A stretch of 64,000 nucleotides of DNA from Piliocolobus tephrosceles (Eukaryota > Chordata > Mammalia > Primates > Cercopithecidae), in contig NC_045453.1 in assembly GCF_002776525.5 (NCBI RefSeq), positions 39,860,096 to 39,924,095 on the forward strand, given 5' to 3'. Positions 1 to 9,330 of this stretch are shown here, in pieces. Both the position numbers and the translations under genes were made by a program. Numbering within the stretch: the first letter of the stretch is position 1; every line of letters starts with the position of its first letter. Below the pieces are notes generated by a model. The model searched no databases. It worked only from the letters and a program-made list of their open reading frames with translations, and was not told the origin of the DNA.

Positions 1-67
1 ATGTACACACACACACACAGACACACACATGTACACACATACACACCTGCACATGCGTGTACACATG
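1..67. repeat. CA-rich microsatellite, degenerate
   Basis: Alternating purine-pyrimidine tract of ACAC runs broken by ATGT, CAG and CCTGC interruptions. The interruptions suggest an old, partly decayed array. It may continue beyond the left edge of the window. Confidence 0.85.
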
Positions 68-1766
68 CTGAATCAATGGCTGCCTAAGTGATGGATGAAT
101 GGTGATGTCTAGATAGAAACACAGAAGGAGAATCACACAGTCCTCACCCACAAAGGGCAGAGTCTTGATGTTGGGCGCCTTTACAGTCCCCCCTCAAACG
201 GAAGTTAAATGTTGCACTGCTAGTCTGAGTCAAGATCAAGACCGAAATCACCATGGCAGCATTTCCATCCCCACCACCACTAACCATCACAGACACATTC
301 ACGGCCACGCTACTGTAGATTCATCCATGCATCCCATGGCATGACAGGTGCCTGGGGGTGGCCGCATAGACCAGCAGCCCCACCACCAGCCCTGGCTAGA
401 TCTCTCCACTCCTCCGTGCTTCCAGCTCCAGCTGTCTTGCTGCCATGGTACTGGGCAGTCCCACCTGGAAGTCATTTTCACTGAGGGATGAGGGGAGGGA
501 TGGGGCTGGCCATGTTGTCTTAAGACACACATCCCATGGGACACTTGGGGTTGGCTCCTGCCATGAGCCCTCTTCCCACTCTGTGCAACACTATCCACTG
601 GCATTAAGTTTGAGGACCTTTCACCTCTCTCTCTCTCTCTCTTTAGTGTGATGTGCCTTTCAGCCCCTCCTGGCTGAGTTAATGGGGACATATGTTAACT
701 CAGGACCTTGGAAAGAATGGTACTACAGAGAAGATCACAGGGAAGAGACGAGGACCTCATACACAACGCCTGTGTTCGTGTTTCTCATTTGGCATGGTTC
801 TGGGCTACTGCAGGCAGAATGGAGTGCATTTTCTGTTGTGGATGTCAGATATGAGTTGAATACTAGAAACAGAGGAGAGAAAGAAACATCTTATCTTCTT
901 GCAGACAAATCAGAGGAGAGGGGGATCTAGGCAGCTGCTATCCTTTCTTTGTTTTTCAAATTACTTAATCAAATTTATGTTAAATTTCTTTAAATTCATT
1001 CCATTTAAAGCTTCCAAAGCAGGTTGAAAAAGGGAAATTTGTGTGGGAAAGGGCCTTGAGTTGAGTTAGAAATGGGAAAATGTGTCCCAGGCCCCCACCC
1101 TAAGCCTACTTGAGATGAGTGGATTTCAAATGCATTCCCAGAAGCAAACCTTTGGAAAAATCCATGCTCTGCAAACAGGTCTCCTATACACAGCTCTGAC
1201 ACTGACCATCTTCCACCTGGCAAATAACATGTTCTGAAGGTTTCTGGGCACCACTTCCATGGATGGCTGTAAGGGAAGGGAAGCAGCAGCAGTAACAGAG
1301 GACACCAGCAAATGGGAAGAGGGAATATGAGGTGCCTTGACCTTGGAGCTCACAAAGCATGTTGACAATGTAAGAAGCAGAGAAGGAATCAGAAGATGTG
1401 AATCACATGGGAAAGGGAGATGTGGACGTGAGGCTAGAAGTGGAATAGGCTTCTGAAAAATGTCAGCTGTGGTGTTGGTGAAATGAGGCGGGCCTAGGAG
1501 CAGCAGAGCCTCCAACTGAAATGTATCCTGGGCTACAGCTGTCAATCATAGGTCCACATTACTACAGTGGCACCAATGAAGTGAAAGAAGAGGGAAAAGC
1601 ACCATGTGCCATGATTGGCCACGATTATTTGTCTCTATTGAGGCAAGAACAACCACAACACAGGACTGGGTGAGAATTCACCAACATGATCCAGGCAAAA
1701 CACTAAAGTCAATACCTAATTCACAAACTCCTCCAGCAATTTCCAAGCACAGTGTCAGTGTCCGAG
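68..1766. other. Unassigned non-coding sequence with a short CT repeat
   Basis: No repeat family that I can name with confidence and no exon-like ORF. A short (CT)9 tract lies at 625-642. The longest minus-strand ORF here (1126-1545, 139 codons) has no recognisable domain, and nothing around it suggests a promoter or splice structure. I read it as a chance ORF. Confidence 0.4.
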
Positions 1767-1845
1767 CACTCATTCATTTATTCACTCAACAAGCAGTTAC
1801 TGATGGCCCATTGTGTGCCAGGCACCATTTGAATTAGCAGGGCAG
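1767..1845 (-). repeat. L2 LINE 3' end, antisense (outer layer of nest, part 1)
   Basis: The segment has CATTCATT-type repeats, then 'gtgtgccaggcacca', which is the reverse complement of the L2 3' terminus. The L2 stops where an MLT1 LTR begins at about 1846. Sequence that fits the next part of antisense L2 resumes at about 4005, so this is read as one L2 split by later insertions. A MIR assignment is a weaker alternative, because the 'tgtgccaggcac' word is shared. Confidence 0.6.
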
Positions 1846-1950
1846 TGTATTGGACTGAATGTTTGTGTCCTTTCAAATTTCATATGTTGAAATCCTAACT
1901 CTCAATGTGCTAGTATTCAAAGGTGAGGCCTTTGGGAGGTGATGATGTCA
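1846..1950 (+). mobile_element. MLT1 LTR (ERVL-MaLR), 5' part
   Basis: The segment starts TGTATTGGACTGAATGTTTG and goes on through 'tcatatgttgaaatcctaac' and 'gaggcctttgggaggtgatg', the typical 5' half of MLT1A/B LTRs. It breaks off at an MLT2-type LTR and resumes at 2501. MLT1 elements are non-autonomous mammalian LTR retrotransposons with no intact coding capacity here. Confidence 0.8.
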
Positions 1951-2500
1951 TGTGGTGGTTAATATTAAGTGTCAATTTGATTGGATTGAAGGATGCAAAG
2001 TGTTGTTTCTGGGTGTGTCTGTAAAGGTGTTGCTAGAGGAGATTAACATTTGAGTCAGTAGACTGGGAGACACAGGCCTACCCTCAATCTGGGTGGACGC
2101 CATCCAATCAACTGGCAGTGTAGCTAGAAAAAAGCAGGTGGAAGAAGGTGGAATACACTGGCTTGCTGAGTCTTCTGGTTTTGGTCTTTCTCCCATGTTG
2201 GATGCTTCATGCCCTTGAACATCAGATTCCAGGTTCTTTGGCCTTTGGACTCTTGGACTTACACCAGTGGTTTGCCAGGGGCTCTCGGGGCTTTGGCCAC
2301 AGATGGCTTTGCATTGTTGGCTTCCCTACTTTTGAGGCTTTGGGGCTTGGACTCAGCCACTACTGGCTTCCTCGCTCCTCAGCTTGCAGATGGCCTATCG
2401 TGAGACTCTACCTTGTGATCATGTGAGTCAATTCTCCCTAATAAACTCTCCTTCATATATCCTATTAGTTCTGTCCCTCTGAAGAACCCTGACTAATACA
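1951..2500 (+). mobile_element. MLT2-type solo LTR (ERVL)
   Basis: A 550-bp LTR-like block beginning TGTGGTGGTTAATATT and ending in GACTAATACA. Internal landmarks are 'ttctgggtgtgtctgt', 'gagattaacatttgagtc', 'ccaatcaactggcag', 'cttacaccagtggtttgcc', an AATAAA polyadenylation signal near 2440, and the terminal 'ctgtccctctgaagaaccct'. These fit ERVL LTRs of the MLT2 group. It sits exactly inside an MLT1 LTR. The flanking pentamers (tgtca at 1946-1950, gatca at 2501-2505) look like decayed copies of one target-site duplication. No internal ERVL sequence follows, so it is a solo LTR. Exact subfamily is uncertain. Confidence 0.8.
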
Positions 2501-2552
2501 GATCATGAGAATAGAGCCCCCATGAGTGGGATTAGTGCCTTTATGAGACCAG
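2501..2552 (+). mobile_element. MLT1 LTR, middle part
   Basis: 'gatcatgagaatagagcccc' followed by 'catgagtgggattagtgcct' continues the MLT1 LTR exactly where the 5' part stopped at 1950. The MLT1 is interrupted again at about 2552 by an L1M. Confidence 0.8.
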
Positions 2553-2673
2553 AATGAAATTGGATCCTTATCTTATCCATGTATGTGATAAAGGGCTAAT
2601 ACCCAAAATTTATAAGAAACTCTTATAACTCAACTGCAGAAAATAAAACAGCTTGATTAAAAATGGACCAAGG
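2553..2673 (+). mobile_element. L1M LINE, ORF2 3' region (part 1)
   Basis: The block 'gtgataaagggctaatac' followed by 'ccaaaatttataagaaactc' is L1 ORF2 downstream of the reverse transcriptase domain. It is an old mammalian-wide type, heavily mutated and not coding. It is split by an AluY at 2674. The boundary with MLT1 is approximate (2545-2560). Confidence 0.8.
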
Positions 2674-2907
2674 TCAAGACCATCCTGGCTAACACTGTGA
2701 AACCCCGTCTGTACTAAAAATACAAAAACATTAGCCAGGAGTGGTGGCGGACACCTGTAGTCCCAGCTACTCGGGAGGCTGAGACAGGAGAATGGCATGA
2801 ACCTGGGAGGCGGAGCTTGCAGTGAGCTGAGATTGCACCACTGCACTCTAGCCTGGGCAACAGAGTGAGACTCCATTTCGAAAACACCACCACCAACAAC
2901 AAAAAAC
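2674..2907 (+). mobile_element. 5'-truncated AluY SINE
   Basis: The Alu starts inside the left monomer at 'tcaagaccatcctggctaac'. The words 'gagaatggcatgaac' and 'ggcggagcttgcagtgagc' are AluY-type rather than AluS-type. It ends in an A-rich, CACC-interrupted tail. A perfect 15-bp target-site duplication (aaaaatggaccaagg) flanks it at 2659-2673 and 2908-2922. This confirms a single target-primed insertion into the L1M. The truncated 5' end removes the A and B box promoter, so it should be transcriptionally inert. Confidence 0.93.
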
Positions 2908-3872
2908 AAAAATGGACCAAGGAGCCAAACAGACATTTCTCCAAAAAAGATATAAAAACAGCCAACAAGTATATGAAAAGGTATTCAAGATTACTAATCA
3001 TAAAGGAAATGCAAATTAAAATCACTATGAGATATTATGTCATATCTCTGACTATCTTTGAAATAGCCAAGCTGTAAGGATGGCTATTATCAGGAAGGCA
3101 AGAGGTAATAAATGTTGGCCAGGGTATGGATAAAGCCCCAGCACATGGCTGGTGGAAGTGTGGATTGGTGCAGCCATTATGGAAAACAGCATAGAGGTTC
3201 CTAAAGAAATTAAAAACAGAGCTGCCACAATACCCAGCAAGCTCTCTTCTGAGTATATATCCAAAGGAGACGACATCACCATCTTCTAAAGGTATCAACA
3301 TTCCCATGTTTATTGCAGCATTATGTACACAACCTAAGTGCCCATCAATAGAGGAATGGATAAGGAAAATGTGATATATACACACACACAGGGATATTAT
3401 TCAGCCTTTAAAAAGGAGATCCTGCCATTTCCCACAACATAGATGGACCTGGAGGACATTGTGCCAAGTAAAATAAGCCAGACACAGAAAGAAAAATATG
3501 GCATGATCTCACTTATAGATGGAATATTTTGTAAAGGCTCAAATACACAGAGAATGAAACAGTAGTTACCACAGGTGGTGGTAGGAGCCGGGTGGGGGTA
3601 GAGGAAATGGGAAGATATAAGTGAAAGGATATAAAATAGCAGATATGTAACATGGCATGTCTCAGGACCTAATGCACACCCTGGGGACTGAAGTTAATAA
3701 CACTGCATTGCATTAGAGATTTTTGTTAAGTAAGTAGATTTTTGCTGCTCTTGCCACAAAAAAGTAACTGAGATGACAGGTTAAACTACTTCACTATTGT
3801 AACCATTTTACTGCCCCTATCCCATAACATCATGTTCTAAGCCCCAAATATGCACAATAAAATTTATTTAGA
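2908..3872 (+). mobile_element. L1M LINE, ORF2 end and 3' UTR (part 2)
   Basis: This continues the L1 after the Alu: 'ccaacaagtatatgaaaagg', 'gatggctattatcag', 'ttggtgcagccattatggaa', 'gagtatatatccaaaggag', 'ggatattattcagcc', 'gtaaaataagccagacacag', then a 3' UTR ending near 'atgcacaataaaatttattt'. Wording fits L1MA/L1MB-age elements. Numerous indels and stops mean ORF2 is dead. A short CA run lies near 3380. Confidence 0.88.
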
Positions 3873-3887
3873 AGAAGCAGCAGCAGC
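3873..3887. repeat. Short AGC repeat at L1 3' junction
   Basis: 'gaagcagcagcagcag' lies at the point where the L1M 3' end meets the resumed MLT1 LTR. It may be a small expansion in the former tail region. Confidence 0.6.
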
Positions 3888-4000
3888 AGTGGCCAGAGAG
3901 CTAGCTAGCTAACTTTCTTTGTGCCATGGAAGATACAGTGAGAGATTGGCAGTTTGCTTCCTGGGAGAGGGCCCTCAACAGAACTGGACCAAATAAAACA
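3888..4000 (+). mobile_element. MLT1 LTR, 3' part
   Basis: 'gccagagagctagctagc', 'gccatggaagatacagtgag', 'ttggcagtttgcttcctggg' and 'agagggccctcaacagaact' match the central-to-3' part of MLT1 LTRs and follow on from the piece ending near 2552. The usual 3' end (a 'gactaataca'-like terminus) is not visible, so the LTR end is deleted or too diverged. Confidence 0.7.
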
Positions 4001-4004
4001 TACA

Positions 4005-4545
4005 AGTCAGGAAATAGAATGTGCTGTGAATGAAAGTGAAGTAGAAGGGAGATGAAGTGGTGGGAAGCTCTACAGGACAGATCATCTGAGATGCCACAGG
4101 GCAGTGCCATTTGTGCAGAGACCAGCATGAATGGAGGGGCTCCTAGAGATGGAGGATTCCAGGCAGAGGGAGCAGCCCTGCAAAGTCCCGGGGGAGGCAA
4201 GTCTGATGTCCTTCAGGAGTGGCAGGGGGGCAGGTCCTGGGGAAGTGGAGGGAGACAAGGTCTGAGAAGTCAGTGTGGCTTCTCAGATGTTGATGTGATA
4301 TTTAGGGACCTGGTGGCCACTGTAAGGACATTCAGTTTTATTCTATAGCAAAGCTGGAAGTCATTGAAAAGTTTGGGCTGTGATATCACATATCCTGACT
4401 TCTGTTTTCAGAGGAGCAGTTTGGCTGCTGCATGGACATCAACAGTGGGTGAAGGGACTTGGAGGGAGAAGCAGAGGCACCTGCCATTGTCCAGGCAAAG
4501 GTGGTAAAAGTGATGATGGCACCTGGTGAAAGCAGGCAGCACTTC
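4005..4545 (-). repeat. L2 LINE, antisense (outer layer of nest, part 2)
   Basis: Matches to reverse-complemented L2 include 'aggattccaggcagaggga', 'gcagccctgcaaagtccc', 'tggccactgtaaggac', 'tggaagtcattgaaaag' and 'attgtccaggcaaagg'. The order is collinear with the short L2 tip at 1767-1845. The 2.2 kb between them is therefore explained by later insertions. Confidence 0.7.
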
Positions 4546-4609
4546 CTGCTGTATTTTGGATGAGGAGGGTGAGGGAAAAAGTTAAAGAGACCCTCAGAAG
4601 TGGAAAATG

Positions 4610-4893
4610 CTGGGCATGGTGGCTTACGCCTGTAAATCCCAGCACTTCGGAAGGCGGAAGCGGGCGGATCACCTGAAGTCAGGAGTTTGAGACCAGCCTG
4701 GCCAGCACTGCAAAACCCCGTCTCTACTAAAAATACAACAATTATCCGGGTGTGGTGGCAGGTGCCTGTAATCCCAGCTACTTGGGAGGCTGAGGCAGGA
4801 GAATCGCCTAAACCAGGGAGAGATCGCACCACTGCACTTCAGCCTGAGCAACAGAGCCAGACTCCGTCTCAAAATAAATACATACATAAATAA
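4610..4893 (+). mobile_element. AluS SINE
   Basis: Nearly complete Alu ('ctgggcatggtggcttacgc' to 'agactccgtctc' and an AAAT/ACAT tail). About 20 bp around the right-monomer 'cggaggttgcagtgagcc' block are deleted between 'accagggag' and 'agatcgcacc'. A target-site duplication, agtggaaaatg at 4599-4609 and agtggaaatg at 4894-4903, flanks it. Confidence 0.92.
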
Positions 4894-4903
4894 AGTGGAA
4901 ATG

Positions 4904-5211
4904 TCATTTATTGAGATGAGTAATCCCAAAGGTGTGGTGGGTTTAGGATCTGGCAGTAATACTTCTATGTTAACAGCCAGGTACTAGAGTGGAACTCGCC
5001 CTTCCAAGGCTTCTTTGTGTTATTCCAGAGCTGGGCATGGTGAAAGGTGGCAAGTTACTGCTTCCTTCCCTCTCAGCCTCTGTAATTAGCACCTTCATTC
5101 CAAAACATTACTGTATATTTGACTTGCCAGGAGAAATGGTTAAAAACAGATTCCAGGGGCCAGCAGAAATTCCCATTCAGTAGACCTGGGGAGGTATCCA
5201 GAAGTTGAGTG
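4904..5211. other. Unassigned non-coding spacer between two Alus
   Basis: About 300 bp of unique-looking sequence. I see no repeat, RNA or coding signal in it. Confidence 0.4.
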
Positions 5212-5521
5212 GTTTTTATTTTATTATTATGATGACGTAAAACAGGGTGTTGCTGTGTTGCCAGGCTGAAGTGCAGTGACACAATCATAGTTCGCTGCAG
5301 CCTTGAACTCACAGGCTCAACCTTTCCTCTTGTCTCAATCTCCTGAGTAGCTGGGACTACAGGCATGAGCCACCATGCCTGGCTAATTTTCTTTTCTAAG
5401 TTTCTTAGAGACAAGGTCTCACTGTATTGTCCAGGCTGGTCTGGAACTCCTGGCCTCAAGTGATCCTCCTGCTTCATCCTCCCAAACCGCTGGGATTACT
5501 CGTGAGCCACCATGCTTGGCC
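5212..5521 (-). mobile_element. AluJ SINE, antisense
   Basis: The reverse complement reads as a full Alu dimer with AluJ-type features, such as the 'atagttcgctgcagccttga' and 'ctcctggcctcaagtgatcc' words. The degree of mutation is high, in keeping with the oldest Alu group. Flanks 'ttgagtggttttta' and 'tttgagtgtttttta' look like a diverged target-site duplication. Confidence 0.9.
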
Positions 5522-6261
5522 TTTGAGTGTTTTTTAGCAACCACCCAGGGGAAGCTGATGCAGAAATCCATGGACCACACTCTGAGAAGTCCCATCAAGG
5601 AGGGGATGCTCCTGATGGTTTTGCTGTTGTCAAAAACAACCTGAAGGACATACGTCTCCTGGGCTGCTGAGGTGACCCCATCAGCCATCAGCCAGTCTCT
5701 CCTGGATCACCTCTGACATACAAAAATCCCACAGGCAACGAGATCCTGTGTAAGAAAGGAATACATAGATGCAGTCTGGGCCAATGCCTGGAACATATCC
5801 TTCCAAGCCTCGTGCAAGTAGGTGGAGGTGGTGGGAGCAAGACTTGCAGCACCTCCCCATTGTTAACCCACCAAAGTGCCAAGCCAAGAGAGGAGTAATC
5901 ATGGAGTTTGTTGATGACATATACTGAAGATGTCATCCAGGGTCTCTTAGATAACTGCTCTAATTTTTTCTAATCAGCAGGTATTTGAAGGTTGTGGGGC
6001 ATAAGAAAAACCTCTGATAAGGCCCTTTTATTATCCACATATCAACCAAGATGAGTACAGTAATGGTCACATCTGGTAAACCATATGTAACCAGTGACAT
6101 TGCATGGGATGGTCGTAAGTACAAAAACAGTTTCAACTCTAACCAGACAGTGGAACTGTGCATAATTTAGGCAGTTCTCATACGCAGACATTCTTCCTCT
6201 GACCTGATCCTGTATATTAGAAAATGCTATATATGCAATGTGTGTTCCATAGCAATGCATG
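5522..6261. other. Unassigned non-coding sequence
   Basis: No nameable repeat and no convincing exon. Short ORFs on the minus strand (5681-5936) overlap in two frames and look like chance. Confidence 0.35.
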
Positions 6262-6385
6262 AGTGATGCTCATTAAAAATACAGATTCTCGGGCTCTAGG
6301 TTGGATGTTTTGAACATGTGAAAATTCCAGAGGCTCTATAATTTTAAACCAGCTTCCCTGCAGTGCCAGACTTAGGCACTACTGA
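6262..6385 (+). mobile_element. MER5A-like hAT-Charlie MITE relic
   Basis: 'cattaaaaatacagattctc', 'attccagaggctct', 'ttttaaaccagcttccctgc' and the closing 'ggcactactg' follow the order of MER5A, a non-autonomous hAT DNA transposon active early in placental mammals. It is heavily decayed, with no clear 8-bp target duplication. Confidence 0.55.
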
Positions 6386-9184
6386 TGTAGGTTTTTTCTA
6401 GATGCTGTATTTAAGACATGACTTAGAAAATATAGCAGCCAGCTTTGGATATATAAATGCTATTGTCTCATCTTTATAAGAAGGTGGTTCATGTTGGAGG
6501 ATGACTTAAAGGCATCCAGCAATTCCTCCTCTAGCTACCCCTTCCTTATCAAGATGAGATAACACCATGGATCACTGCATGGACTATTTTGAAATTTAAT
6601 TGTCATAAAGAGGTAATTACATGATTTGTATCAATATAAAAGTCTCTCAAGGTAGTAGCAGAATATGCTATGGAATCTCCAGATCGGATCACTGTGGGCA
6701 TCAACTTCAGTGTAATTCTCCAGGCTTGTAAGCTGGTATGAGTCATAATCTTTAACCATAAGAAACCAAGGCTGAATTATCTACAGCAACATTGGGAGGC
6801 CAGCGCCTTAGAAAAGACTGGGTTCAAATTATGAGTAAAAGGAGGCAAAGATAGTTTTGGAACCGCATGAACTGTAGACAATAATATGGTTTCTTGGTAA
6901 AACTGTACAAACTCCCTTTTTTGGGGGTACATGGTTCTAGAATAAAACACCTCTATGACTCATTGGCACCTGGCATTTAAGAGACAAACACAGTTTCAGA
7001 ATGTGAAATCGCCATGGTAATGCTCTTCGAAACATACTGGCTCAGGCTGAGAATGGCACGGACTTAACTTTCTGGAAGATAAGCCTCCTGCTGTTGACAT
7101 GGAAAGCCTCTGAGCATCTTTACTTGGGAGGTTGTAAAGATGATTAGAAATGTCTGCTGTTCCTGGAAGTGAAGCATCGCTTGAAGCTCTCCATGTGCCT
7201 TTTGGAGGTGACCAGGTATGTACTGCATAGAGTTTGCCTTGGGCTGCAGAACATTACCGACCTCAGCATCTGTGGAGGGGTGCTGGGCATTCCTAGTTCC
7301 CATGTTTCTCTCCACTCTGCCTCCACCCCTCGCCACACCCCCTCAGTAACTGATTCTGATGCCAGACTTGCTGGAGTCTTTCTGAAGCTCTCATTTCACT
7401 GATCCACTTCAGACATAATACCTTACATTTTAAAGATTTTTGAATTGTTATTGATACCTGAATAAACAACCTTCTTGATTTTTAAATGTTGGAGAATGCT
7501 GCAGCTTGGCTCTGGGCCTTCTCTCTTTCTATTCTCTTGCTTCATGACCTCACGCATGCTTATAGCTTCAATTACCAACTATGTGAATCTTTCCTGAATT
7601 TTATTCTAACTGCCAACCTAATATTTCCACTTTTCCAAGCTCCTGAAATTGAACATATCTCATTACAAGAACAGCTGTAGGGTTTTCTGCAGGAAAGTTG
7701 TGGTTCATAGCTACATCAGACTTTCCAATGACGTCCTCTGGGTAGTCTTTGTCCTAACAAAGAATAACAGAACCTTGGGAGGAAAATTGTGGGTGGGAAT
7801 GCCCCGATGATGGATTCTCTAATCATGCATATGTCGCCCAAGTTAACTTCCATCTTGCCATCAAGCTGGGATTTGGTGCCTGTGGAAATATTAAGAGTAT
7901 CTGGAGCCACCTCCTCAAAATCACCCTGCTTCTTTTGCCTCAAAGAATAATCTACAGAAATGGCAATGAAAACGAGAGTAGATGCATAAACAGAAAAAGT
8001 TCTGGCGAGAGTTCCAGGTACCTTACATGGAAGCAGCTGGGTAAACAGTGATTTTGAGGCATTAACACATCATATTTGTACAGCAATGAGAGTTTTGAAA
8101 AACATTCATCCTTCACACTCAAAGTGAAGCCAGACATAACATTTACTAAAAAGCAAGAGTCTAGTACAGTGTTGGAGATGCATTCTGCCTCGCCCAGATT
8201 TCCAAATGTTTGCTCCAGTATTCTTTACAAACATCTCAAGGAAACTTCAACAGCTTTTCAGCTTGTTTAATGTGAATGAAAGCGAATATCCCTATGTTCT
8301 GGAAAAAGCAAAAACCCTGTCTTTCCAGCCACTTGGCCTGATGGAAGTATAAAGGCGGGTGAGTAAATTCTTAAATTTCATATTCAAATGTCTTGATGTC
8401 TTGATATCATTCTATGAAGAGAGTTATAATCAACACATTTGTAAGTCACCCGATGAACTTGGTTTCTTCAGATCATAGGTTGGAGCTTGGAATCCTCACC
8501 CAAGTTTTAGTTCTGAGGTTTCATATGTTTTCTGTTAGAAAATCATCTAGAAATGTAAAAGTGTAACTTTCCTTCAACACCGTCCTGGGCTTTATTCTGC
8601 TTTGCAAAGGTGAGAGCTGTTCTGGGGAAGAGCTGGTTAGGACAGGAAGGGCGGGGAAGAAGGGCAGGGAGGGCACTACGGAGAGTTTTACTTAGAAATG
8701 GATTTCAACCAAATGACAGGACTCTGAATTATTTGAAGATCATTCTTTCCTCCAACCTCCATCCAAATTAAATAACATTTTCTGTTCCTCTTTCTCCTTT
8801 AGGCTTTTTGCATGCAGCAAAGCTGTGCATGATGTCTCTGATTTTAAATGTTTCACCCAAAATGTAATACGACTATGTTTATTTTTTTCTGTCTTACATG
8901 AGGGAAGTATATCCATAAGACCTGGAAAACAAGACATAATTTGGGGACACAAAGGCAGATGAAGACTCATTGCTCATTCTTTTTTTCTCCACTCCCCGAA
9001 ATAGACAGTCCTTCCCTTCTGAACCAAATCTTATTCATTGTGTCATATCTAACTAAAATGGCACCTTTCCTAAGAGTGCTTGTTATTTGTGACTCCAGGA
9101 CGTTCTATCAGCCGGTGTTGTGGATATCCTTCCCCACACATTTCAGGGCTCCAAGTACAGCACGGTGGCAGCATTTCATGCTCC
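6386..9184. other. Unassigned non-coding sequence
   Basis: About 2.8 kb without a repeat I can name and without an ORF that looks like an exon. Pairs of ORFs in different frames at 7064-7402 show no codon-level constraint that I can see. Small A- and T-rich runs occur throughout. Confidence 0.35.
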
Positions 9185-9330
9185 CTGGAACCTGTGAGGT
9201 GGGTGCCACATCGTCTTCACTTTTTGGATGTGAAAGCTGAAGCTCAGAGGTCCTGTCACCAGTCTATGTGTCAAGGCTGTACGCATCAGTAAGTGAACAG
9301 CCAGGGTCTGCGGCCCCACTGTCCAGCTTC
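9185..9330 (-). repeat. MIR SINE relic
   Basis: 'cctgtgaggtgggtg', 'tgtgaaagctgaagctcaga' and 'ggtcctgtcacc' then 'cagtaagtgaacagccaggg' follow antisense MIR (the strand with 'gaaactgaggctcagagagg'). MIRs are tRNA-derived SINEs mobilised by L2 and are ancient in mammals. Confidence 0.55.

Noticed and set aside
1126..1545. 139-codon minus-strand ORF as a possible gene
   Set aside because: No domain, promoter, splice signal or conservation argument. ORFs of this size arise by chance in 64 kb read in six frames.
3896..3912. AGCTAGCTAGCT as a regulatory palindrome
   Set aside because: It falls inside the MLT1 LTR, where 'gagagctagctgg' is ordinary consensus wording with a small local repeat.
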